The notes: a model not told the origin generated them from the sequence alone. A DNA stretch of 64,000 nt from Rhodocyclales bacterium (GCA_003105015.1 PQAF01000028.1:62001-126000); one strand, 5' to 3'; positions 27,134-36,554 are shown, counted from the first letter of the stretch. Numbers and translations are program-made.

Positions 27134-28452
27134 TGGACCCGCTGACCCTTGCCGCCTGGTCCTTCCCCGCGCTGCTGCTGCTGATCTTCCTGCGCGTGCC
27201 GATCGGCCTGTCGATGCTGGCGCTCGGCCTCGCCGGCTCCTGGCTGGTCTACGGCAGCCTCGGCCCGCTGCTCAACCAGATGAAGACGCTGGCCTACAGC
27301 ACCTTCTCCAGCCACTCGCTGTCCATCGTGCCGCTGTTCCTGCTGATGGGCCAGTTCGCTTCGCTCGGCGGCATGTCGCAGGCGCTGTTCAAGGCGGGGG
27401 AGGCCCTGCTCGGCCACCGCAAGGGCGGCGTGGCGATGGCGGCCATCGGCGCCTGCGCCGGCTTCGGCTCGATCTGCGGCTCCTCGCTCGCCACCGCGGC
27501 GACCATGGGCCAGGTGGCGCTGCCCGAACTGCGCAAGGCGGGCTACGAGGGCGGGCTCGCCAGCGGCGCGCTGGCGGCCGGCGGCACGCTCGGCATCCTC
27601 ATCCCGCCCTCGATCGTGCTGGTGATCTACGCCATCCTCGCCGAGCAGAACATCGCCAAGATGTTCGCCGCCGCCTTCGTCCCCGGCATCCTGGCGGCGC
27701 TCGGCTACATGCTGGTGATCGGCATCGTCGTGCGCCTGCGGCCGCAATGGGGCGGCCACCGCTTCGCGCCGCTGCCGTGGCCGGAGCGGCTGCGCGCCCA
27801 GCGCGACGTCTGGCCGGTGGTGGCGATCTTCGTCGTCGTCATCGGCGGCATCTATACGGGCATCTTCACGCCGACCGAGGGCGCCGCCGTCGGCGCCGTC
27901 GCCACCGGCCTGCTGGCCGGCTGGAAGGGAGGCCTCAACCGCGAAAAGGTGCTGCGCGCCTTCGAGGCCACGGCGAGCGGCACCGGCATGGTCTTCATGA
28001 TCGTGCTCGGCGCCGCCGCCTACAACACCTTCCTTGCCCTGTCGCAGCTGCCGCAGGAACTCGCCACCTGGGTCGGCAGCCTCGGCCTCAGCCCCTTCGC
28101 CGTGCTGTGGGCGATCCTGGTCTTCTACCTGGTCTTCGGCTGCGTCATGGACTCGCTGTCGATGATCCTGCTGACCATCCCGATCTTCTTCCCGATGGTC
28201 TCGGGGCTCGACTTCGGCCTGCCGCCGGAAGAGATGGCGATCTGGTTCGGCATCCTGGTGCTGATCGTCGTCGAGGTCGGCCTGATCACGCCGCCGGTGG
28301 GCATGAACCTGTTCGTCATCCAGTCGATGGCGCCGGACATCCCCATCCGCGACACCTACCGCGGCGTCGCCCCCTTCGTCGTCAGCGACCTGCTGCGGGT
28401 CGTCCTGCTGGTGGCCTTTCCGTCGATCACCCTGTTCGTGCTGAGGATCTGA
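27133..28452 (+). CDS. dctM: TRAP transporter large permease
   Basis: A 439-residue, twelve-helix permease of the DctM family: FLRVPIGLSMLALGLAGSWL, SIVPLFLLMGQFAS, CAGFGSICGSSLATAATMG, AAGGTLGILIPPSIVLVIY, FTPTEGAAVGAVA and GLITPPVGMNLFVIQ. It drives sodium- or proton-coupled uptake of organic acids in the inner membrane. It is co-translated with dctQ, and the aldo/keto reductase gene begins 2 nt later. Confidence 0.93.
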   Translation: MDPLTLAAWSFPALLLLIFLRVPIGLSMLALGLAGSWLVYGSLGPLLNQMKTLAYSTFSSHSLSIVPLFLLMGQFASLGGMSQALFKAGEALLGHRKGGVAMAAIGACAGFGSICGSSLATAATMGQVALPELRKAGYEGGLASGALAAGGTLGILIPPSIVLVIYAILAEQNIAKMFAAAFVPGILAALGYMLVIGIVVRLRPQWGGHRFAPLPWPERLRAQRDVWPVVAIFVVVIGGIYTGIFTPTEGAAVGAVATGLLAGWKGGLNREKVLRAFEATASGTGMVFMIVLGAAAYNTFLALSQLPQELATWVGSLGLSPFAVLWAILVFYLVFGCVMDSLSMILLTIPIFFPMVSGLDFGLPPEEMAIWFGILVLIVVEVGLITPPVGMNLFVIQSMAPDIPIRDTYRGVAPFVVSDLLRVVLLVAFPSITLFVLRI

Positions 28453-28454
28453 GC

Positions 28455-29444
28455 GTGGACACCCGCCGCATCGGCGCCGTCGACGTCTCCGCCCTCGGTC
28501 TGGGCTGCATGAACCTCAGCCACGCCTACGGCACGCCGCCCTCGGACGAGGCGGCCGCGGCGCTGCTGCTGCGCACGCTCGACCATGGCATCACGCATTT
28601 CGACACGGCGGCGCTGTACGGCTTCGGCAAAAACGAGACGCTGCTCGGCAAGGTGCTCAAGCCGCACCGGCAGAGGATCTTCCTCGCCAGCAAGTGCGGC
28701 ATGACCGGCGTCGACGGCAAGCGCGTCATCGACGGCCGTCCGGAGACGCTGAAGCGCACCTGCGAGGAGAGCCTGCAGCGCCTGCAGACGGAGGTCATCG
28801 ACCTCTACTACCTGCATCGCTGGGACAGGCAGGTGCCGATCGAGGACAGCATCGGCGCGCTGGCCGAACTGGTGGAGGAGGGCAAGGTGCGCATGATCGG
28901 ACTCTCCGAAGTCTCGGCGGCGACGCTGCGCAAGGCACATGCGGTGCATCCGATTGCCGCATTGCAGTCCGAATATTCGCTGTGGACGCGCAACCCGGAG
29001 ATCGCCACGCTGGAAACCTGCCGCGCGCTGGGCACGGCCTTCGTCGCCTTCAGCCCGCTGGCGCGCGCCTTCCTCACGTGCAGGCTGCGCGACCCCGACA
29101 TCGAGCTGGAAGCGAAGGACATCCGCCGCCAGATGCCGCGCTTCGAGCCGGCCAACTACGAAAAAAACCTCGCCCTGCTGCCGGAATACCGGCGCATCGC
29201 CGACGAGGCCGGCTGCACGCCGGCCCAGCTCGCGCTCGCCTGGCTGCTGGCGAAGGGCGACCACATCCTGCCGATCTTCGGCACCCGGCAGCCTGAGCAT
29301 CTCGACGAGAACGCCGGGGGCGCCCCGGTCAGGCTCGACGGCGGCATCGTCGCCCGCCTGGACGCGCTCATCAACCAGCGGAGCGTCGCGGGGCCGCGCT
29401 ACAACGCGGCCACGCAAAAGGAGATCGACACTGAAACGTTCTAG
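28455..29444 (+). CDS. Aldo/keto reductase
   Basis: A 329-residue AKR-fold enzyme starting at GTG. Motifs are LGLGCMNLSHAYG, ITHFDTAALYGFGKNETLLG (catalytic Asp/Tyr), FLASKCG (Lys) and IDLYYLHRWD (His), which together make the AKR tetrad. The C-terminus has FGTRQPEHLDEN for NADPH binding. It probably reduces an aldehyde or ketone linked to aromatic degradation. Its position between the transporter and the second dioxygenase suggests a shared substrate, but none can be named. Confidence 0.88.
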   Translation: MDTRRIGAVDVSALGLGCMNLSHAYGTPPSDEAAAALLLRTLDHGITHFDTAALYGFGKNETLLGKVLKPHRQRIFLASKCGMTGVDGKRVIDGRPETLKRTCEESLQRLQTEVIDLYYLHRWDRQVPIEDSIGALAELVEEGKVRMIGLSEVSAATLRKAHAVHPIAALQSEYSLWTRNPEIATLETCRALGTAFVAFSPLARAFLTCRLRDPDIELEAKDIRRQMPRFEPANYEKNLALLPEYRRIADEAGCTPAQLALAWLLAKGDHILPIFGTRQPEHLDENAGGAPVRLDGGIVARLDALINQRSVAGPRYNAATQKEIDTETF

Positions 29445-29454
29445 GAGACAAGCC

Positions 29455-29811
29455 ATGAATTCCGGCAAGGTGAAGCGCGAGATCCCCGGCACCACGGTGT
29501 TCGACGGGGAGCAGGCGCGCAAGGGCTACGCGCTCAACAAGATGTGCTTTTCCTTCAACTCGGCGGAGAACCGCGCCGAGTTCCTCAGGGACCAGGAGGC
29601 CTATTGCGCGAAGTTCGGGCTCAGCGCGCAGCAGCGCGAGGCCGTGCGCAGCCTCAACGTGCTGAAGATGATCGAGGCCGGCGGCAACGCCTACTACCTC
29701 GCCAAGCTCGGCGGCATCTTCGGCCTCGACATGCAGGACATCGGCGCGCAGCAGACCGGCATGAGCAAGGACGAGTTCAAGGCGAAGCTGGTCGAAGCGG
29801 GGAGAAAATAA
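29455..29811 (+). CDS. LigA-like dioxygenase small subunit, second copy
   Basis: A 118-residue paralogue of LigA: REIPGTTVFDGEQARKGYALNKMCFSFNS, then LNVLKMIEAGGNAYYLAKLGGIFGLDMQDIGAQQTGMS. It is shorter than LigA at the C-terminus. It precedes the second catalytic subunit by 2 nt. Such pairs are often annotated as protocatechuate dioxygenase, but could act on gallate or another catechol acid. Confidence 0.85.
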   Translation: MNSGKVKREIPGTTVFDGEQARKGYALNKMCFSFNSAENRAEFLRDQEAYCAKFGLSAQQREAVRSLNVLKMIEAGGNAYYLAKLGGIFGLDMQDIGAQQTGMSKDEFKAKLVEAGRK

Positions 29812-29813
29812 TC

Positions 29814-31857
<2,044 letters not shown>

Positions 31858-31881
31858 CGCCGTACCGCAGCGACTGACTTT
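31858..31881 (-). repeat. 24-bp REP-like repeat after pobA
   Basis: Minus-strand reading AAAGTCAGTCGCTG, CGGT, ACGGCG, immediately after the pobA stop. Confidence 0.7.
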
Positions 31882-31943
31882 ATCCGGCAATGGCCTCGCC
31901 GAGGCCGAGGACGTAGGCGAAGTCGGCCACCGCCTGCGCCTGG

Positions 31944-32152
31944 AAGTCCATCACCGAGATCGCCTTCTCCTGGGGCTTCAGCAGCGCCACCCACTTCAGC
32001 AAGGCCTTCAAGGACGCCACGGGATGTCGCCGAAGGCCTACCGTCTGATGGGGGGTGGCGAGGGAGGGGCGGCGGAAGCCGGCGCCGCCGAGCGCCCCGG
32101 CGCCATCGACCTCGCCGGCTACGTCATCGGCGAAGGCGTCTCCGCAAACTAA
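31944..32152 (+). pseudogene. Remnant of an AraC-family regulator (pobR-like)
   Basis: The plus strand encodes KSITEIAFSWGFSSATHFSK then AFKDATG, which is the second helix-turn-helix of AraC proteins. After one missing base near 32023 it continues MSPKAYRLMGGGE and ends at TAA 32150-32152. The DNA-binding N-terminal helix and the effector domain are gone. Next to pobA, an AraC-type pobR would be expected in betaproteobacteria, so this is probably its corpse. Upstream residues HRLRLE may be a second fragment. Confidence 0.65.
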
Positions 32153-32153
32153 C

Positions 32154-32192
32154 CACCTCACCCGCTGGCGGGGAGAGGGTAGGGGTGAGGGG
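32154..32192. repeat. CCTCACC/GGTGAGG hairpin repeat
   Basis: An inverted repeat of the CCCTCTCCC/GGGAGAGGG family (outer CCTCACC with GGTGAGG). It lies between the AraC remnant and the toxin-antitoxin promoter. Confidence 0.55.
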
Positions 32193-32261
32193 CTGCATTG
32201 CCCTTCGGCCAAATCCCCTTGAACGCCCTGTGCCAGCTTGAGCATTTCCGCGAAATCGCTT

Positions 32262-32282
32262 AAAGTAAGGACTCCTTACTTT
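32262..32282. promoter_or_regulatory. Perfect palindromic operator of the toxin-antitoxin operon
   Basis: AAAGTAAGGA and TCCTTACTTT flank a single central C: a perfect 21-bp palindrome 15 bp before the antitoxin start. AbrB/MazE-type antitoxins bind such palindromes to repress their own operon. Confidence 0.75.
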
Positions 32283-32297
32283 GCGCAAGAGGCGGAC

Positions 32298-32549
32298 ATG
32301 CTCGCCAAAATGACCTCGAAAAACCAGCTGACGCTGCCCAAGAGCATTACGGCGGCCGTCGATTCCCCCGAGTATTTCGAAGTGGAAGCCCGCAACGGCC
32401 AGATCGTCCTGACGCCCGTGCGTATCCAGCGCGGCGACGCCGTGCGGGCCAAGCTGGCGGAACTGGGCCTGCAGGAGCAGGACATCGCCGACGCGGTGAA
32501 ATGGGCGCGGCAGGCGCCGGCTGCCAAGACTTCGCGCAAGAAGAAATGA
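32298..32549 (+). CDS. AbrB/MazE-type antitoxin
   Basis: An 83-residue protein. The N-terminal swapped-hairpin DNA-binding domain is MLAKMTSKNQLTLPKSITAA. A middle segment FEVEARNGQIVLTPVRIQ follows, then an acidic/hydrophobic helix and a lysine-rich tail. It binds DNA and neutralises the PIN toxin encoded next, with a 4-nt ATGA overlap. The palindrome upstream is its probable operator. Confidence 0.88.
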   Translation: MLAKMTSKNQLTLPKSITAAVDSPEYFEVEARNGQIVLTPVRIQRGDAVRAKLAELGLQEQDIADAVKWARQAPAAKTSRKKK

Positions 32550-32977
32550 CGCGCCCGGCCGGCCCGCCCCGGGTCGTCATCGACACCAACCTGGTGCTGT
32601 CGGCGCTGGTGTTCGCCCACGGGCGCCTGACGCCGTTGCGCCAGGCCTGGCAGGCGCAGCGCATCCAGCCCCTTGTTTCCCGCGTCACCGCGGCCGAGCT
32701 GATCCGCGTGCTCGCCTATCCGAAATTCAAGCTCTCGCCGGAGGAACAGCGGGAATTGCTGGCCGACTACCTGCCTTACTGCAAGACCGTGCGCATCCCC
32801 GAACCGCCGCCGAGGACGCCGACCTGCCGCGACCCCTTCGACGTGCCTTTCCTGCAACTGGCGCTGGCCGGCAAGGCCAAGGCGCTGGTGACCGGCGACC
32901 GCGATCTGCTCAGCCTCGCCCGCGGCTTCGCCTGCCCCATCCTCAGCGCCGAAGAGTTCATCGACAGCCTGCAATAG
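32546..32977 (+). CDS. PIN-domain ribonuclease toxin
   Basis: A 143-residue PIN-fold protein of the family often annotated as putative toxin-antitoxin system toxin component. Acidic active-site residues are in VVIDTNLVLSAL, VTAAELIRVLAYPKF, CRDPFDVPFLQLAL and LVTGDRDLL. PIN toxins cut RNA, often tRNA or mRNA, when the antitoxin is lost. Overlapping translation with the antitoxin supports a functional module. The 3' end runs directly into a REP-like doublet. Confidence 0.88.
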   Translation: MTRPAGPPRVVIDTNLVLSALVFAHGRLTPLRQAWQAQRIQPLVSRVTAAELIRVLAYPKFKLSPEEQRELLADYLPYCKTVRIPEPPPRTPTCRDPFDVPFLQLALAGKAKALVTGDRDLLSLARGFACPILSAEEFIDSLQ

Positions 32978-33043
32978 TCAGTACCGGGGGCGATTCCTTG
33001 CCCGCGCAAGGAAGCACCTCGCCGTGTTGCAGGGACTGACTTT
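32973..33043. repeat. Inverted REP-like doublet (REPIN-like)
   Basis: A degenerate plus-strand copy (TAGTCAGTACC at 32975-32985) faces a full minus-strand copy at 33020-33043 (AAAGTCAGTCCCTG, CAAC, ACGGCG). Between them is a CTTGCCCGCGCAAG palindrome. Two inverted REP units around a hairpin is the REPIN layout. Confidence 0.6.
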
Positions 33044-33298
33044 TCTGGCGGGGTAGGTGGGAGGTTTTCGGCCTGAGCGGAAGTTCAATCGGTCACGCGG
33101 CAACCGGCGCTATCGGCCAGGAGCTGACCTCCAGAAATGCGCTCATTAGCGGACGATCAAAATCTTGTTTCAGGCCTATTGCGTTAATAAGCTGACAGAA
33201 CTTCTCGCATGTCATTAATCATGCGGGCATAATGGATGCATTAATAACAATTCATATACGAACCCACGGGGACCGTCTAATAACTGTTAGAAATCACC
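33044..33298. other. Non-coding segment before the cassette array
   Basis: About 255 bp without a convincing gene. It contains the 17-bp element GGCCTGAGCGGAAGTTC (33070-33086), a tract with the words CTATCGGCCAGGAGC common in accessory DNA, and an inverted repeat CGCATG/CATGCG (33206-33225) in AT-richer sequence. No integrase remnant was seen on either strand. Confidence 0.55.
33286..33292 (+). other. Integron recombination point at start of cassette 1
   Basis: GTTAGAA, preceded by CCGTCTAATAACT. GTTAGAAATCAC is exactly complementary to the GTGATTTCTAAC at the other end of cassette 1 (33793-33804), as required for a cassette inserted by IntI. The sequence before it resembles an attI core (CTAAxAC before GTTAG), but could also be the end of a lost cassette. 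Confidence 0.6.
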
Positions 33299-33796
33299 AT
33301 GAGCCCCCTTCAGATAATTGCAGTCGGAGTTCGACTCTTCGCAATATGGCTATTTCTGTATGCCACATCGAACATTGCGGGCTCGTATTTTGCTGCAGTT
33401 CGTTATAGCGTCCGAGACACACCGTTACCACTCGTCTTAGCGCTCGGTGCCGTGATCGTGGTCTGCGTTCTGTTATGGATATTCCCCAATGCCGTTGCAC
33501 GGAAGATCCTTCCCTTAACCCCAGCGCATCAGAACCGAACTTCGCTACTCGAGGACTGGTTTTCGGTTGGCTGCAGCCTGATCGGCGTCTGGGCACTTGC
33601 TAAGGCAATCCCAGCCCTAGCAAGCTACCTCTTGGTTCACTACATGGGTTACAAAATCTATCCGGACAGTTTCTCTGTCAATCCTGACTGGCCGCTTCAT
33701 GTTGCATTCAACGTACTTCAACTCTTGTTTGGTACCTGGCTTTTCTTAGGCGCACGAGGATTAAAGAAGGTTTTGGAGTGGGTGCGTCAATCGTGA
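33299..33796 (+). CDS. Cassette 1: membrane protein of unknown function
   Basis: A 165-residue protein with four hydrophobic segments (IIAVGVRLFAIWLFLYATSN, LPLVLALGAVIVVCVLLWIF, SVGCSLIGVWALAKAIPALA, VAFNVLQLLFGTWLFLGARG). The ATG lies 13 nt after the recombination point and the stop 1 nt before the attC, the compact form of integron cassette genes. Lower GC and different codon use from the chromosome indicate transfer. No family recognised. Confidence 0.75.
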   Translation: MSPLQIIAVGVRLFAIWLFLYATSNIAGSYFAAVRYSVRDTPLPLVLALGAVIVVCVLLWIFPNAVARKILPLTPAHQNRTSLLEDWFSVGCSLIGVWALAKAIPALASYLLVHYMGYKIYPDSFSVNPDWPLHVAFNVLQLLFGTWLFLGARGLKKVLEWVRQS

Positions 33797-33797
33797 T

Positions 33798-33869
33798 TTC
33801 TAACCCTGCGCTGCAGCCGACCGGTCAAAAGCTGCGCTTTTGCCCGTCGGCTGAGCTCATTCGTTGGGC
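33798..33869 (+). other. Integron attC site 1 (72 bp)
   Basis: It starts TTCTAAC and ends GTTGGGC, the outer boxes of an attC. Inside, CAGCCGAC (L box) pairs exactly with GTCGGCTG, and the tip has CAAAAGC-TGC-GCTTTTG. The left box matches the beginning of its own cassette rather than the right box, as integrase chemistry predicts. Confidence 0.85.
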
Positions 33870-33889
33870 ATCAAAGGAGCAACCCGTCT

Positions 33890-34288
33890 ATGCGTGACAA
33901 TCAGCCAAGCACGAAGATCAGTTCGGATACAGGGGCTCCTCGCTTTCCCTGGTCGTTTGTCATCCGCTGGCTAATCCTGATCTATGGAGTTCTGAGCGTT
34001 TTGTCTTACAGCGTCTCTTCGTATCTCATACCGGAGAATGTGCCGCTGCTAGCACGCCTTGCCAATCCACTGATTCAGCTTTTCTTCGTAATCGCAGCTT
34101 GGTTTTTGTTGAAGCGCAGAAAGCTGGCGTTTCCCGTATTCGCGGTGCACTTCATTGCCTCATTCGGCCTCGTGGCGAACGGTGCTCCTCAACTGCTTAC
34201 CTCCCCAGACTTTGCCGCCAAATGGGCGTTGTCCATTGGTTGTTTGGTTTTCACAGCGGTACTTTGGCGTCAAGGTTCCTTGCGGTGA
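33890..34288 (+). CDS. Cassette 2: membrane protein of unknown function
   Basis: A 132-residue protein with about four membrane segments (FVIRWLILIYGVLSVLSYSV, PLIQLFFVIAAWFLLKRR, FAVHFIASFGLVAN, WALSIGCLVFTAVLW). The ATG follows the cassette boundary at 33864 by 26 nt, with AAAGGAGC as ribosome site. No homologue recognised. The gene fills its cassette completely. Confidence 0.75.
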   Translation: MRDNQPSTKISSDTGAPRFPWSFVIRWLILIYGVLSVLSYSVSSYLIPENVPLLARLANPLIQLFFVIAAWFLLKRRKLAFPVFAVHFIASFGLVANGAPQLLTSPDFAAKWALSIGCLVFTAVLWRQGSLR

Positions 34289-34298
34289 GGCCGATGAT

Positions 34299-34370
34299 GC
34301 CCAACCCGCTGCTCCAGTGGGACGTTACGCCGGCAAGCCGGCTTCGCGCCCCAGAGCTTGCATGTTGGGC
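34299..34370 (+). other. Integron attC site 2 (72 bp)
   Basis: Outer boxes are GCCCAAC and GTTGGGC. The internal part has a GCCGGC-AA-GCCGGC tip and imperfectly paired GCTCCAGTGGG/CCCCAGAGC arms. GATGATGCCCAAC is complementary to the start of cassette 2 (GTTGGGCATCA). It has the same length as attC 1. Confidence 0.85.
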
Positions 34371-34375
34371 ATCTC

Positions 34376-34870
34376 ATGAATCCGCTTGAAGTGATCAAGG
34401 CTAAACGTCAACACCTTGCTCGGATGGCGAATCAAGGTGGTGCGTCGGGCGAGGTCAGTGCGTTGGCGGCAATGGAACACTGGGTGCCTCGGCCACGGGG
34501 TACAGGCCTTATAGTCTTGCTGTCTGCCTTGGCTGAGACTGGGGTGGTCATCAAGGGATCAAGCTTTGACGCCGTTGCTTTTCCAACTGCTGAGCAGATT
34601 GACTTCACCAATCCCGTCGCGGTCCGTTCGGCTCTGCCAAGAATGACCTTTATCGAAATCAAGACTGCCAATCAAGAGCGAGTGCGCCCTGGCTTTACAG
34701 GCTTCTTTTTTGCACTTACCGAAGGCGAGATTGCCGCGTCCGAAGCACTAAAGGAGAGGCACCGCGTGGCTCTGTACAACAATGTGTCGAGCGAGCTACT
34801 TCTCACGTCTGTACCGAAGATATTGGCACGGACGAAATCTATGAACTGGCAACTCTCAGTTCAACTGTAG
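34376..34870 (+). CDS. Cassette 3: nuclease-like protein of unknown function
   Basis: A 164-residue protein. A helical N-terminus is followed by SSFDAVAFPTAEQIDF (Asp), then MTFIEIKTANQE (E-x-K), then a helix EIAASEALKERHRVALYNN. The order D...ExK fits a PD-(D/E)xK nuclease core, but this is pattern reading only. The ATG is 11 nt after the attC boundary. The downstream attC of this cassette was not found, so the array appears eroded at its right end. Confidence 0.65.
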   Translation: MNPLEVIKAKRQHLARMANQGGASGEVSALAAMEHWVPRPRGTGLIVLLSALAETGVVIKGSSFDAVAFPTAEQIDFTNPVAVRSALPRMTFIEIKTANQERVRPGFTGFFFALTEGEIAASEALKERHRVALYNNVSSELLLTSVPKILARTKSMNWQLSVQL

Positions 34871-34945
34871 ATATCTTACCGCCGACGTAACACCGCTCAT
34901 GCGTCGCTTCATGGAGGAGGCACATGGGCGCAAAATCCGTCATTC

Positions 34946-34980
34946 CACCGGACCTGCGCGAAAAGCCGCGCAGGCCGGTG
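34946..34980. other. Hairpin with bulged base in the post-cassette region
   Basis: CACCGG then an unpaired A, then CCTGCGCG, a 6-nt loop, and the exact complement. It lies in the 335-bp gene-free stretch 34871-35205. That stretch otherwise contains only the inverted 17-bp element and a REP-like repeat. It might be a decayed attC or a terminator; there is no T-run. Confidence 0.4.
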
Positions 34981-35062
34981 AATTCAGACGGTTGAAGCTC
35001 CGCTTTTCCGAGTAGCTAGCGGCAGCTTGGGGTCGACAGCTTCAATTGCCGCCTGACATGCT

Positions 35063-35079
35063 GAACTTCCGCTTCGGCC
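35063..35079 (-). repeat. 17-bp element GGCCGAAGCGGAAGTTC, inverted copy
   Basis: An exact match to 14383-14399 on the opposite strand. With the copy at 33070-33086 it brackets the cassette array in inverted orientation. Confidence 0.6.
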
Positions 35080-35099
35080 GACAAGCTGAGCCCGCTTTA

Positions 35100-35123
35100 A
35101 AAGTCAGTTCCCACAACACGGCG
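35100..35123 (+). repeat. 24-bp REP-like repeat right of the cassette array
   Basis: AAAGTCAGTTCCCA, CAAC, ACGGCG. It is inverted relative to the copy at 33020-33043 on the left of the array. Confidence 0.7.
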
Positions 35124-35205
35124 TTTCCCTAGCCAGGGCGCTGGCGCACCGCTCGGGATAGCGGTAGATTCACCGCCAGCGCCCAATCCCACGCACACTC
35201 CCGCC

Positions 35206-36099
35206 ATGTTCGACCCCACCTACGAAACCCGCGACATCGCCGTCTCCGGCACGCGCATCCGCGCGCGCGTGCGCGCGAATGACGGCCGGCCGGCGCTGCT
35301 GCTGTTGCACGGCTATCCCGAGACGCACGCCATGTGGCACAAGGTGGCGCCGCGGCTGCAGGAGGATTTCACGCTGGTGATCCCCGACCTGCGCGGCTAT
35401 GGCGATTCAGGCAAGCCGGCCTCCGCGCCGGAGGCGGCGAACCAGTCGAAGCGCGCCATGGCGCGCGACATGGCGGAGCTGATGGCGGCGCTCGGCCACG
35501 CGCGCTTCCACGTCGCCGCGCACGACCGCGGCGCGCGCGTGACGCACCGCCTGTGCCTCGACCATCCCGATCGCGTGCTGTCGGCCTGCATGATGGACAT
35601 CGCGCCGACGGCGACCACCTTCGCGCTGACCGACCAGGCGCTGGCGACGACGTATTTCCACTGGTTCTTCCTGATCCAGCCGGCGCCGCTGCCCGAGCGC
35701 ATGATCGCGGCCGATCCGGCGGCCTGGCTGAAGGGGTGCCTCACGCGCTGGAGCCTCGGCAACGAGGCGGCCTTCGATGCGGCCGCGGTGGCGGAGTACG
35801 TGCGCTGCTTCTCCGACCCGGAGGCGATCCGCGCCAGCTGCGACGACTATCGCGCCGCCGCCGGCCTCGACCTGCGCCACGATGCCGAGGATGCCGCCGC
35901 GCGCATCCGCTGCCCGCTGCTGGTGCTGTGGGGCGCGAAGGGCTTCGTCGGTCGCAGCTACGACGTTCTGGCGCTGTGGCGCGAGAAGGCCGTCGACGTG
36001 CGCGGCGAGGGCCTCGACTGCGGCCACTTCCTGCCCGAGGAGGCGCCGGCGGAGGTGGCGGACAAACTTCTGCGCTTTTTCAGGGCGAACAAGGAATAG
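35206..36099 (+). CDS. Alpha/beta hydrolase, fluoroacetate-dehalogenase-like
   Basis: A 297-residue hydrolase. [17 protein letters not shown] carries the oxyanion loop. [10 protein letters not shown] follows. [11 protein letters not shown] provides the nucleophile Asp with two Arg. [23 protein letters not shown] matches the halide-site His-Trp region, and [11 protein letters not shown] holds the catalytic His. These features are shared with haloacetate/fluoroacetate dehalogenases (DehH1/FAcD), which cleave the C-F bond; an epoxide-hydrolase-like substrate is the alternative. Activity on fluoroacetate is not proven. It is encoded alone. Confidence 0.85.
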   Translation: MFDPTYETRDIAVSGTRIRARVRANDGRPALLLLHGYPETHAMWHKVAPRLQEDFTLVIPDLRGYGDSGKPASAPEAANQSKRAMARDMAELMAALGHARFHVAAHDRGARVTHRLCLDHPDRVLSACMMDIAPTATTFALTDQALATTYFHWFFLIQPAPLPERMIAADPAAWLKGCLTRWSLGNEAAFDAAAVAEYVRCFSDPEAIRASCDDYRAAAGLDLRHDAEDAAARIRCPLLVLWGAKGFVGRSYDVLALWREKAVDVRGEGLDCGHFLPEEAPAEVADKLLRFFRANKE

Positions 36100-36152
36100 C
36101 TTCGCCGCGCCAGCGCGGCCCGGCTTCGCGCGATCTGGTATCTTCCGGCCTC

Positions 36153-36554
36153 ATGAACACACCGCACACCACGCCGGACGGCGAAGCGAAGAGCCCGTTC
36201 AAGGGCAAGATCGGCCTGCAGCGCATCTGGAACGCCTTCGGTTATTCGCTCGACGGGCTGTCCGAGGCCTGGCGCCACGAGAACGCCTTCCGCCAGGAAG
36301 TGTGGCTGGCGCTGGTGCTGATCCCGGCGGCCTTCTTCATGCCGGTCGGCGGGACGGGCAGGGCGCTGATGGTCGGCAGCGTGCTGCTGGTGCTGGTCGT
36401 CGAGCTGATCAACTCGGCCATCGAGGCGGTGGTCGACCGCATCTCCCTAGAGCACCACGCCCTCGCCAAGCGCGCCAAGGATGCCGGCAGCGCCGCCGTC
36501 ATGCTGTCGCTGGTCAACGTCGCGGCGGTCTGGGCGCTGGCGCTGTTCGGCTAG
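36153..36554 (+). CDS. dgkA: Diacylglycerol kinase
   Basis: A 133-residue protein with an extended soluble N-terminus, then the DgkA core: RIWNAFGYSLDGLSEAWRHE, FRQEVWLALVLIPAAFF, VVELINSAIEAVVDRIS (catalytic Glu and metal-binding Glu) and AKDAGSAAVMLSLVNV. It phosphorylates diacylglycerol in the inner membrane. Phosphoethanolamine transferases encoded just downstream release diacylglycerol from phosphatidylethanolamine, so DgkA is the natural recycler at this locus. Confidence 0.92.
   Translation: MNTPHTTPDGEAKSPFKGKIGLQRIWNAFGYSLDGLSEAWRHENAFRQEVWLALVLIPAAFFMPVGGTGRALMVGSVLLVLVVELINSAIEAVVDRISLEHHALAKRAKDAGSAAVMLSLVNVAAVWALALFG

Noticed and set aside
31880..32245. 121-codon minus-strand frame between pobA and the toxin module
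   Set aside because: The plus strand carries a recognisable AraC fragment and the frame crosses a dispersed hairpin repeat. Part of it (MDFQAQAVADFAYVLGLGE) looks protein-like, but no family could be matched.
33180..33292. A complete attI site with cassette promoter
   Set aside because: CTAATAAC before GTTAGAA resembles an attI core, but no integrase remnant or convincing -35/-10 pair was found, so only the recombination point is claimed.
34871..35205. A third attC site closing cassette 3
   Set aside because: No box complementary to the start of cassette 3 (GTTGGGCATCTC) was found; the bulged hairpin at 34946-34980 lacks the outer attC boxes.
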